Of a DNA stretch of 64,000 bases, positions 44,839 to 52,517 are shown piece by piece (position 1 is the stretch's first letter; every line of letters begins with the position of its first letter). Source of the stretch: Dyella caseinilytica. GTDB taxonomy: Bacteria > Pseudomonadota > Gammaproteobacteria > Xanthomonadales > Rhodanobacteraceae. Location: positions 2,418,001-2,482,000 of the forward strand of contig NZ_CP064030.1 in the NCBI RefSeq assembly GCF_016865235.1. Direction: 5' to 3'. The position numbers and the translations under genes are program-made. The notes under the pieces were generated by a model. That model ran no database searches. It saw nothing but the letters and a program-made list of their open reading frames with translations, and had not been told where the DNA came from.

Positions 44839-45697
44839 ACTCATGAGAGCCCTGGATCTCGATGCCGTCAAAGCCTTTGTATTGATCGCCGATCTGCAGA
44901 GCTTCACCCGCGCGGCGGAAGCGCTCGACTCCACTCAATCGGCTGTCAGCCTGAAGGTACGTCGGCTGGAAACGCAGCTCGGCCGGCGCCTGCTCGAGCG
45001 CACCCCGCGACAAGTACGGCTATCAGTAGAAGGCGCCGTATTTCTCGATGCCGCGCGTTCCCTGGTCGGCGCGCATGAGCGTGCAGTGACTTCTTTCCAG
45101 ATCGAACAGCGCCGGTTGACCATCGGCATCAGCCAGCAGATCGTCGGCAGCGAACTACCTGCCCTGCTTCGCCGCATGAACGAACACGACCCGCAATTGC
45201 TGATCGAAATGCGCATCGCCGGTTCACGCGAAGTGATGCAGGCGTACGAGGAAGGCTCACTCGATGCCGCCATGGTGCTGCAACAGGAAAACCGCAGCAG
45301 CCAAGGCGAAACCATCTTTACCGAAAGCTTTGCCTGGATCGGCGCAGCACATTGGCAGCCAAAGGCAGGCCAGCCTCTGCCGTTGTCGACACAAGGCGAG
45401 TCGTGCAGCATTCGCACGGCGGCCGTACGTGCGCTCGATCAAGCCGGCATACCTTGGATAGAAGTGTTCATCGGCAAGGGAGCCGCTGTCGTCGGCGCTG
45501 CTGCCGCCGCCGGACTTGCCATCGCGGTGATCGCTCGCCGTACTGCGCCTACCGGCACCATCGATGTAGGCCCGACCTTGTCACTGCCGTCGCTACCCAG
45601 CCAGGACGTAGTGCTTTATTCCGCGCTCAACGATCGCCGTTCGCGAAATGCCTTGCGGACTTTGGCTACGGCCTTCAAGAGTCTTTCCGCAGCGTAA
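44831..45697 (+). CDS. LysR family transcriptional regulator
   Basis: A 288-residue LTTR. The N-terminal winged HTH is LDLDAVKAFVLIADLQSFTRAAEALDSTQSAVSLKVRRLETQLG; the effector domain begins at about residue 90 (LTIGISQQIVGSELPALL). The divergent lipocalin-like gene is the probable target. ATG 44831 or the one at 44843 may be used. The 3' end overlaps the convergent FMN reductase gene by 82 bp. Confidence 0.9.
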   Translation: MTELMRALDLDAVKAFVLIADLQSFTRAAEALDSTQSAVSLKVRRLETQLGRRLLERTPRQVRLSVEGAVFLDAARSLVGAHERAVTSFQIEQRRLTIGISQQIVGSELPALLRRMNEHDPQLLIEMRIAGSREVMQAYEEGSLDAAMVLQQENRSSQGETIFTESFAWIGAAHWQPKAGQPLPLSTQGESCSIRTAAVRALDQAGIPWIEVFIGKGAAVVGAAAAAGLAIAVIARRTAPTGTIDVGPTLSLPSLPSQDVVLYSALNDRRSRNALRTLATAFKSLSAA

Positions 45698-46284
45698 CGC
45701 GACTTACCCCGATCACCCTGCTGACGGATCTCAGCACTCAGTTCTTTGAAAGCCTTCCTCACCTTACCGGCATAGGAAGCAAGATCCACTTCCGGATCCA
45801 GTTCGACTTGCTGGTGGATGACCTTTTCCGACAACGTCAGGGCTGGTGCAGTCGTCATCACACGCATCTTCAGCCCCGCGCCAACCTGCCGGAGTTGTTT
45901 TGCACACTTGCTTCCGCCATGACCGCCATAGCTGATGATAGCGGTGGGCTTGCCACGCCACTCGCTGTAAAGATGATCGATGGCATTCTTCAGCGGTGCG
46001 GGATAACCCCAGTTGTATTGCGGCGTCACGAACACCACGGCAGCCGCGCTCCGGACTTTCTCGCTCCAAGCGTGAGTGTGGGATTGAATGTATTCCCCGG
46101 CATGCGGAAGTCCAGGCTCGTCGTCCATGGGAAGCGACCAGTCCGCCAGGTCAATCACTTCATAGGCGAGATCAGTGCTTGCATGCCCAATGCGGGCGGC
46201 CCAATGGGCGATCCGAGGGCAATTCCGCCCCGCACGGACGCTTCCCATGATCAGTAAAACAACGGGTTTCTGCTCGTCAGGCAT
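45616..46284 (-). CDS. NADPH-dependent FMN reductase family protein
   Basis: A 222-residue flavodoxin-fold reductase: LIMGSVRAGRNCPRIAHW (phosphate loop), LADWSLPMDDEPGLPHAGEY, VFVTPQYNWGYPAPLKNAIDHLYSEWRGKP and YGGHGGSKCAKQL are typical of the ArsH/azoreductase group. Probable quinone or nitro/azo reductase. The 40-residue C-terminal extension that overlaps lysR is unusual for the family. The start is placed at ATG 46284; ATG 46311 sits about ten bases after the predicted -10 and would be nearly leaderless. Confidence 0.88.
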   Translation of the reverse strand: MPDEQKPVVLLIMGSVRAGRNCPRIAHWAARIGHASTDLAYEVIDLADWSLPMDDEPGLPHAGEYIQSHTHAWSEKVRSAAAVVFVTPQYNWGYPAPLKNAIDHLYSEWRGKPTAIISYGGHGGSKCAKQLRQVGAGLKMRVMTTAPALTLSEKVIHQQVELDPEVDLASYAGKVRKAFKELSAEIRQQGDRGKSRYAAERLLKAVAKVRKAFRERRSLSAE

Positions 46285-46303
46285 GTCTTTGCGTTCATTT
46301 GCA

Positions 46304-46360
46304 TGTACCATACACATAATATAGGTCACGCCTTTCGGAAAGTAAAGCATGTACGGTACA
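46304..46360. promoter_or_regulatory. divergent MarR-reductase control region
   Basis: A promoter for the reductase on the minus strand: -35 TTTACT (46341-46346), 17-bp spacer, -10 TATATT (46318-46323). Two similar sites flank it: TGTACCATACA (46304-46314) and the exact interrupted palindrome TGTAC-g-GTACA (46350-46360), which overlaps the marR start codon. Their centres are 46 bp apart. They are good candidates for MarR operators. Confidence 0.6.
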
Positions 46361-46819
46361 AATAATGTTGATGCACTCGCCGCAGCCCTACTCGACCTGA
46401 TGGGCTGCATGAACAGTCCTCGTCAGGACGAGATCCTGCTGCGCGAAGCGGGCGTAACGCTGGATCGGGCCTTGTTTCCGCTGCTCGTGTGCCTGAATCA
46501 CGCCCCGGCCCTGGGTGTCGGAGAACTGGCGGAACTGGTCGGCCGGGATGCATCAACTATCAGTCGTCAAATCGCAAAGCTCGAAGAACTCGGCCTGGTG
46601 AAGCGCCGCCCAAGTAAGGAAGACCTGCGCATCAAGGAAGCCACGATTACTCGATCCGGCGCGCGTACGATCGAAGCTATCGTCAATGCGCGCAGACGTC
46701 TGCTGAGCAAGCTTCTGCAAGACTGGACAGAAGAAGAACGCACCAACTTGCCCCGGTTGATGCAAAAACTTGCCGATACCATGCGCGAAGGCACAGCGAT
46801 GATGGCAAGAAGTCATTAG
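46349..46819 (+). CDS. MarR family transcriptional regulator
   Basis: A 156-residue winged-helix regulator. VTLDRALFPLLVCLNHAPALGVGELAELVGRDASTISRQIAKLEELGLVKRRPSKEDLRIKEATITRSG is the full recognition region and wing. It is divergent from the FMN reductase gene, the usual arrangement for a MarR repressor of a redox-stress gene. GGAAAG is six bases before the ATG. Confidence 0.9.
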   Translation: MYGTNNVDALAAALLDLMGCMNSPRQDEILLREAGVTLDRALFPLLVCLNHAPALGVGELAELVGRDASTISRQIAKLEELGLVKRRPSKEDLRIKEATITRSGARTIEAIVNARRRLLSKLLQDWTEEERTNLPRLMQKLADTMREGTAMMARSH

Positions 46820-46858
46820 GTTTTGAAACAATCTTCCATACTCAGGCAGGAGCAAATC

Positions 46859-47131
46859 ATGGCTCGCGAATTCACCTCGGCAGATGCCAAGGCTCATGCA
46901 TGTTCTTATCTTCTCCTGTGCTTGCTTCAACGCATGGATCAGAACGAGCCCGGCCTTATCGATGAGCTGCTAGCCGGCGCGAAGGGAGATTTTGAGGCAT
47001 CACGCCAGCAACCCAATCTGCCAACTCCGGTACCTATGATCTACCAGGAAGCCATCGCGATCCTGGAACGCGCGAATGCTTATAAACTGAATGCCTCAAG
47101 TCGACCGGAGGATGGCGTCACCCACCCGTAA
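46859..47131 (+). CDS. small hypothetical protein downstream of marR
   Basis: A 90-residue soluble helical protein (AREFTSADAKAHACSYLLLCLLQRMDQ). AGGAG stands seven bases before the ATG. I recognise no family. It is 40 bp after marR and probably in its transcript. Confidence 0.6.
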   Translation: MAREFTSADAKAHACSYLLLCLLQRMDQNEPGLIDELLAGAKGDFEASRQQPNLPTPVPMIYQEAIAILERANAYKLNASSRPEDGVTHP

Positions 47132-47283
47132 CAACAGCAAACAAATTCTCGTCCGCTTTTCGTTGGCATCCAGTTACCTTGGCCTGCAAAACGCCAGACT
47201 TGACCTGCGAAATGCCAGAGTTGAGTACGCGATAAGCCCGACTGGGCGTCAATCCTGCCCCTCTCCAAGAAAAGGATTGCCGT

Positions 47284-48195
47284 ATGCGCGTGTTGATAAC
47301 GACGATTCTTGTCTCCGGGTTGATCGCGCTAAGTGCGTGTACGCAACCGTCCTCGACAGGGCAAGTGAACACAGCGGATGATTTTTCATGTGCGAACGAT
47401 CCCTCATGGACCACTCCGCAGGAACCGCTTCGCATCTACGGTAATACTTGGTATGTCGGGCCGCGCGGCCTCACCGTCTTGCTTATCACCGCCCCTACGG
47501 GCGATGTTCTGATTGACGGAGGCGTGCCGGGGCACACGTCACTGATCGAAGCCAACATCCAAAATCTCGGCATCCATCTGCGCGACATCAAATGGATACT
47601 TAATTCGCACGCGCACTGCGATCATGCCGGGGGCATAGCGCAACTCGCGCACGATACGGGGGCGCAGGTGATCGCGAACGCCGAAGATACTCCGTTGCTG
47701 GCGCGCGGCGGTCATGACGACCCGGAATACGGCGATAGATTCCGGTTCCCACCTGTGGATGTGTCGCGCTCGGTGACTGATGGCGAAAGCCTGCACTTGG
47801 GCAATCTGGTGCTGACCGCATACTCGACACCCGGCCATACCAAAGGCAACACGACGTGGACTTGGACATCATGCGAAGGCGGTCGCTGTCTACATATGGT
47901 CGATATCGGCAGCCTGTCAGCACCCGATTTCAAATTGATCGGCAACCCGAAGTATCCAGATGTCGTCAAGGATTTCGAATCCAGCTTCGCGAAGGTCGCA
48001 GCGCTATCTTGCGACATCGCGCTCGGTCCGCATCCGGAAATGGTGAATTTCTGGGAGCGTGTGACCAAGCGTGAACAAGGCGATGCGGATGCGTTGATAG
48101 ATCCCACGGGATGCCGCGCTTATGCGGCAGATGCACGCGAAAATTTCGAGGCACAACTGGCGAAGCAGCGCGCAGATGCAGCTTTGAAAAAATAG
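47284..48195 (+). CDS. subclass B3 metallo-beta-lactamase
   Basis: A 303-residue protein with a lipoprotein-like signal (LIALSAC, Cys19). The zinc ligands of subclass B3 are all in place: H109-x-H111-x-D113-H114 (SHAHCDHAGG), H185 (STPGHTKGNT) and H250 (LGPHPEM). The segment IGSLSAPDFKLIGNPKYP and the C-terminus (CRAYADxAxxxF...QLAKQ) resemble L1 of Stenotrophomonas. It would hydrolyse beta-lactams in the periplasm; an ancestral non-resistance role is possible. AAGGA precedes the ATG. No ampR-type regulator is adjacent. Confidence 0.93.
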   Translation: MRVLITTILVSGLIALSACTQPSSTGQVNTADDFSCANDPSWTTPQEPLRIYGNTWYVGPRGLTVLLITAPTGDVLIDGGVPGHTSLIEANIQNLGIHLRDIKWILNSHAHCDHAGGIAQLAHDTGAQVIANAEDTPLLARGGHDDPEYGDRFRFPPVDVSRSVTDGESLHLGNLVLTAYSTPGHTKGNTTWTWTSCEGGRCLHMVDIGSLSAPDFKLIGNPKYPDVVKDFESSFAKVAALSCDIALGPHPEMVNFWERVTKREQGDADALIDPTGCRAYAADARENFEAQLAKQRADAALKK

Positions 48196-48256
48196 CAGCG
48201 AACCTCAGCTTAAGGGCGGAATCCACCCCAACGAAGCAGGACGTCGATATGAAACA

Positions 48257-50077
48257 TCACAAAGTCTGACGCGCACCTGCGACAGGCGTGAATCCATCGT
48301 CACGCCAAGCTTCGCTGCCCACGCCATGGTGAATGACAAAAAGACCAAATGGGTCATAGCGCTGCTTGATGGCAGCCAATCGAGGATAGTTCGTCCCCCA
48401 GAATCGGCTTTGCCAATCACGCAGAAAGTAATCGCTTTCCGAGAAATAACTTCCGGCGTCAGGCACCAATCGATAAATAGCATTCATCGCCTGGTCGAGA
48501 TCGTGGATGTCACGACGCGCTTTTTCGGTATCGATGCTCCCGCCTGGCATGCCTGGATAAGCCGGATGATCAGCATCCGCCCCCAGAATTGCCAGTGCGA
48601 AGGCATCCAGCACTTGAGGATTCATCGCCGTATCGCGCGTGCGCAAAAGCGCATCTGACGGACCACCCGCGAGCCCTTTGCCAAAGTACAACTCAATGCT
48701 GCGGCTGCGCGATGCATCAAAAAGTGTATCGATCAGACTGTCGCGGCGGTCAGGCTGCAAAAGTGCCGCCGGCAGCCACGCTGAGCGATAGCCATGGATA
48801 AACCGGCCTACTTCGTTCTGTTCACCATCCCAGAGCATGTTCGAGGCGGGTGCACCAGGACGATCGTCGAACCGCACATGGCCTGGAAAGTGCTTCTGGA
48901 AATACGCGCCATCCCACAGATGTTGTGCTGGGAGGGTCAGCACGCTCACATCACTATCGAAACGATACGACTTATTGGTGCGTACCCATTCCAGGAACGG
49001 CGCCCAGATGTGTTCAACGGTGGATGCGTCCAACCCTTGGAACATCATCGTAAGGCTAAGCACGTTATCCGAGCGCAACGTAATATGTTCGCCCCAGTGC
49101 GGATTAAAGAGTTGCGACTGGTAAAATGTGAAGAAGCGTGCGATCAGCTCGCGATAGGCACCATCGCTCGGAGCACGTATCTCGCCGCCGACACCACCGA
49201 AAAAGTTCGGCAACTCGAAGGTGCGCAAGGTCACTCGCGTGACGATGCCGAGGCTGCCACCACCACCGCCTTTCAACCCCCAGAACAAATCAGGATGGCT
49301 GCATGCGTTGGCAATGCAGATCTGTCCATCAGCCGTCACCACTTCCGCCTCCAGCAGGTTGGAGGCAGCGCTGCCGAAGGTCTTGGAGTAATGTCCGAAA
49401 CCGCCACTTTGTACAAGTCCGGCAACACCCACCGTTGGACAGCCGCCACCCTGGACATACCGACCGCCTAGCGTAGTGACTGCCTCGTAAGCATCCATCC
49501 ATAGGCAACCCGCACCAAGCGTGACCGCAGGCCGTGGTTCGACGTGCCCTTCGCATCCCTGCCCGACAAAGGCCGAATGGTGTTGGATCCCTCGCATACG
49601 GCGTGTCCATACCAGCAACGAGTCTGGCGCGTCAGATGTACCTTGGTAGCTATGGCCGCCGCCTTTAACGACGAGGCGCAGGCGATGTTTGCGCGCAAAA
49701 TTCACCGCGGCCACCATATCGCCTGCACCCTCCGCAACCACCGCATAGCGGCTGGGTTGGGAAGTCCATGCACCGAACCAGCCGCTGGTTTGCGTCAGGC
49801 CAGGCTCATCGCCCACGTAATAGGGATTGTGAATGTACTTGAGCGCTTGCGCCGTTGCCGCGCCACCTTGAGCAAAGGGTGATTGGGGCACGATCAGGCG
49901 TCCACCGACCTGCGCTTTCAGCTCTTCCCAATGTGCAGGCTCCGGCCAATCGGTATCTCTGGGACGAACGCGCGGTTTGAGCAAAGATTGCTCAAACCGC
50001 ATTTTCGTATTCGAGGAAAGCGCCAGGGGCAAGATGGGTGCAGCCAATGCAGCCTTGAGTAGATCGCGACGACGCAC
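48257..50077 (-). CDS. Tat-exported FAD-linked oxidase of the berberine-bridge type
   Basis: A 606-residue flavoenzyme. N-terminal RRRDLLKAALAAPILPLAL is a twin-arginine signal. The PCMH-type FAD domain has His142 in KGGGHSYQG and Cys213 in GGGCPTVGVAG, the two residues that attach FAD covalently in BBE-like oxidases. The C-terminal BBE motif (YPRLAAIKQRYDPFGLF) is intact. It probably oxidises a sugar, alcohol or phenolic in the periplasm; substrate unknown. It runs against the metallo-beta-lactamase gene. Confidence 0.9.
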   Translation of the reverse strand: MRRRDLLKAALAAPILPLALSSNTKMRFEQSLLKPRVRPRDTDWPEPAHWEELKAQVGGRLIVPQSPFAQGGAATAQALKYIHNPYYVGDEPGLTQTSGWFGAWTSQPSRYAVVAEGAGDMVAAVNFARKHRLRLVVKGGGHSYQGTSDAPDSLLVWTRRMRGIQHHSAFVGQGCEGHVEPRPAVTLGAGCLWMDAYEAVTTLGGRYVQGGGCPTVGVAGLVQSGGFGHYSKTFGSAASNLLEAEVVTADGQICIANACSHPDLFWGLKGGGGGSLGIVTRVTLRTFELPNFFGGVGGEIRAPSDGAYRELIARFFTFYQSQLFNPHWGEHITLRSDNVLSLTMMFQGLDASTVEHIWAPFLEWVRTNKSYRFDSDVSVLTLPAQHLWDGAYFQKHFPGHVRFDDRPGAPASNMLWDGEQNEVGRFIHGYRSAWLPAALLQPDRRDSLIDTLFDASRSRSIELYFGKGLAGGPSDALLRTRDTAMNPQVLDAFALAILGADADHPAYPGMPGGSIDTEKARRDIHDLDQAMNAIYRLVPDAGSYFSESDYFLRDWQSRFWGTNYPRLAAIKQRYDPFGLFVIHHGVGSEAWRDDGFTPVAGARQTL

Positions 50078-50319
50078 GGCAAAGCCTCTTGAAATCGTTG
50101 GATCGACATACTCAATGATCGTCGCTTGCTAAGCCATACGGCAGGTGATGAATGGACAGAGCGCAGGGACCAGTGGAGGACCGACAGGGACGAATCGCGG
50201 CAAGCTTCCTTCACGACGATAAGGTGAGGAAAGTAGTCGGCGGGTAGGCATGAGGATGCCCGCATTGACTCAAAGGCGTATGCTCGGGCGCGTCACCGCG
50301 AACTCGCATCGAAGGCCGC

Positions 50320-50502
50320 ATGAAGCATTATCTTCTTACAGCCACCATCCTCATTGCCGCCCTTGTTTTCTATGCCGCCGGCATGACTGGCTACGGCGCG
50401 GCACTTTTCATGGCGGGTATCGCCTGCGAGTGCTGGTTCTGGATGCGTATCCTCCGGCGCCACGGAAAGACGCCATCACCCATGCAAACGGCAAAGAGAT
50501 AG
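50320..50502 (+). CDS. small two-helix membrane protein
   Basis: A 60-residue protein: two hydrophobic helices (LLTATILIAALVFYAAGM and AALFMAGIACECWFWMRIL) and a basic tail. The positive-inside pattern suggests both ends in the cytoplasm. No family recognised; a weak GAAGG precedes the ATG. Confidence 0.5.
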   Translation: MKHYLLTATILIAALVFYAAGMTGYGAALFMAGIACECWFWMRILRRHGKTPSPMQTAKR

Positions 50503-50545
50503 CCTGATTTTGTGACCGCCCCTCATCAACGCGAGATTGAGAGCC

Positions 50546-50890
50546 ATGCGGATCCAATATCTCGAAATCGTGACAAAGGACGTTGACGCAGTATGCGCGG
50601 CATACGCGTCAACTAACGGGGTGCAATTCGGCGAGCCTGACGCAGAACTCGGCAACGCACGAACCGCCGCGTTGGCTGGCGGCGGGCTAGTCGGCGTACG
50701 TGCCCCCTTACGCGAGACCGAGGCGCCAGTGGTACGGCCCTATTGGCTGGTGAAAGACATCGAAGCAGCCATCATCGCTGTCGTTCAGGCAGGTGGTGAG
50801 ATCGCTCACCCACCCCTGAAGATACCCGGTCACGGCACATTTGCCATCTATATCCAGGGTGGCAATGACCACGGGTTATGGCAGATCTAG
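50546..50890 (+). CDS. VOC (glyoxalase/bleomycin-resistance-like) family protein
   Basis: A 114-residue protein with the beta-alpha-beta-beta-beta opening MRIQYLEIVTKDVDAVCAAYAS and VVRPYWLVKDIEAAIIAVVQAGGEIAHPPLKIPGHGTFAIYIQGG, the VOC second half. Half of a VOC dimer; the metal ligands (His/Glu) are not clearly conserved, so it may bind rather than convert its ligand. ATG 50546 fits the fold better than the upstream TTG. Confidence 0.75.
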   Translation: MRIQYLEIVTKDVDAVCAAYASTNGVQFGEPDAELGNARTAALAGGGLVGVRAPLRETEAPVVRPYWLVKDIEAAIIAVVQAGGEIAHPPLKIPGHGTFAIYIQGGNDHGLWQI

Positions 50891-50934
50891 TCAAACGAGT
50901 CTGCGCAGCTATGGCCTAGCCATATCTGCAACAC

Positions 50935-50972
50935 AGTCCGTGTCCGGCTGTCCGTGCGAATGTCCGCGGACA
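50935..50972 (+). promoter_or_regulatory. cluster of TGTCCG sites (candidate enhancer-binding sites)
   Basis: AGTCCG (50935), TGTCCG (50941), TGTCCG (50949) and the perfect 12-bp palindrome TGTCCGCGGACA (50961-50972). They lie 68-105 bp before the -24 box of the sigma-54 promoter, where an NtrC-type activator would bind. Confidence 0.6.
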
Positions 50973-51039
50973 CCCAACTTCTCTAAGGCGCCGCATACAT
51001 CGCCTTGATATATAGACATCTTCTCGAGGTCTGTTCCCA

Positions 51040-51055
51040 TGGCATGCGGTTTGCT
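51040..51055 (+). promoter_or_regulatory. sigma-54 (RpoN) promoter of the permease operon
   Basis: TGGCATGCGGTTTGCT matches TGGCACG-N4-TTGCW at all positions but one, with GG and GC at the required distance. 140 bp before the first permease ATG. Confidence 0.72.
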
Positions 51056-51194
51056 GGCTCCCATCGGGGGCCAATGCGGCGGGTTGTCAGGACATGCCAT
51101 CAGATCGCATATGCGTTTGCCTGGTCGACCTGGGCCAGGCTCGATGGAAGTGCTGCAAGCGGCATGAGTCGTGGATGTGGGGAGAGGAGCATCG

Positions 51195-52517
51195 ATGTTC
51201 GGTTACTACGTGCTATTGGCGTTTCAAAGTCTGAAACGCAACACAGTGCTCACTGCGTTGATGATCCTGGCGGTCGCCGTGGGCATCGGCGCGAGCATGA
51301 CCACCCTCACGGTCATGCATATCCTCACCGGCGATCCGCTTCCCGGGCGCAGTGCGCAGCTCTTCTATCCGCAGGTGGATCCAGATCCTGACGATAAAGA
51401 TGATCATGAACCTCGCGACGTGATGGATTACCGTTCCGCCGTCGACCTTTGGGCCGCGCACCGCGCCGATCGACAAGCGCTTATTGCGAAAGGCGACGTT
51501 CGAGTCGTGGCACCAGACGTCAATATCCCCGCGCTAAAACTGCGCATGCTGGCGACCACGTCGGATTTCTTCCCCATGTTCGGTGTCCCTTTCCAGTACG
51601 GTCAGGCCTGGGCGGGAACAGATGACGAAGCTCGGACAAGAGTGGCGGTCATTTCCAGTGATCTGAACAACAAGCTATTCGGCGGAACAAACAGCGTTGG
51701 CCGCACCTTGCGTATTCGCGACAGCGATGTGCGCATCGTGGGAGTGCTCAAACCATGGCGCCCTTCACCGTTGTTTTATGACGTGGCTGGCGGACGCTTT
51801 TCGGACGGAGATACCGCGGACTTCTACACAAAGCCCGAGGACGTCATGATCCCGTTCTCCACCGGGCAAGACATCAATCAGGATCACTTTGAGCAATTCA
51901 CCTGCTGGCACGTTCCTGATCTGAATGGTCACCAGCAAGATTGGCCGTGTTTATGGGTGAGTCTGTGGGTGCAATTGGACGATGCATCCAAGGTGTCTGC
52001 GTATCGACGCTTTGCGGCCGACTATGCCGCACAGCAAATGACGCTTGGACGTTTCAACCATGCCGGCAATACCCGGATGAGAAACCTGATGGCGTGGCTG
52101 GATTTCAATCACGTTGTACCGAGCGACGTGAAGCTTCAGACCTGGCTCGCCTTCGCCTTCCTTGTCATCTGCCTGTTCAATACCGTGGGACTCCTGCTGG
52201 CCAAGTTCCTGCATCGCAGCGGTGAAATTGGTGTGCGCAGGGCGCTGGGCGCGACACGCACTGCCGTCTTCACGCAATGCCTGGTGGAGGCGGCAGTGAT
52301 CGGATTACTGGGCGGCTTCGGCGGCTGGCTGCTGACGTTGCTGGGACTGTGGATCGTGCGTCGGCAGCCAACGGCATACGCGGACTTGGTGCATCTGGAT
52401 CTTCCCATGTTCATGGCGACGTTTGCAGCCGCAATCGCAGCAACGCTTTTTGCCGGACTACTACCGGCCTTTCGAGCCAGCCGTGTAGCCCCTGCCCTGC
52501 AGTTGAAGACGCTATGA
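51195..52517 (+). CDS. MacB/FtsX-type ABC transporter permease, gene 1
   Basis: A 440-residue protein: one N-terminal membrane helix (LTALMILAVAVGIGASMTTL), a large periplasmic MacB_PCD-type domain (about 45-290), then three helices in the FtsX domain (TWLAFAFLVICLFNTVGLLL, ALGATRTAVFTQCLVEAAVIGLLGG, FMATFAAAIAATLFAGL). The EIGVRRALGAT coupling motif is intact. GGAGAGGAG precedes ATG 51195. It overlaps gene 2 by 4 bp. MacB-type systems need an ATPase, which is not in the window near it. Confidence 0.9.
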   Translation: MFGYYVLLAFQSLKRNTVLTALMILAVAVGIGASMTTLTVMHILTGDPLPGRSAQLFYPQVDPDPDDKDDHEPRDVMDYRSAVDLWAAHRADRQALIAKGDVRVVAPDVNIPALKLRMLATTSDFFPMFGVPFQYGQAWAGTDDEARTRVAVISSDLNNKLFGGTNSVGRTLRIRDSDVRIVGVLKPWRPSPLFYDVAGGRFSDGDTADFYTKPEDVMIPFSTGQDINQDHFEQFTCWHVPDLNGHQQDWPCLWVSLWVQLDDASKVSAYRRFAADYAAQQMTLGRFNHAGNTRMRNLMAWLDFNHVVPSDVKLQTWLAFAFLVICLFNTVGLLLAKFLHRSGEIGVRRALGATRTAVFTQCLVEAAVIGLLGGFGGWLLTLLGLWIVRRQPTAYADLVHLDLPMFMATFAAAIAATLFAGLLPAFRASRVAPALQLKTL

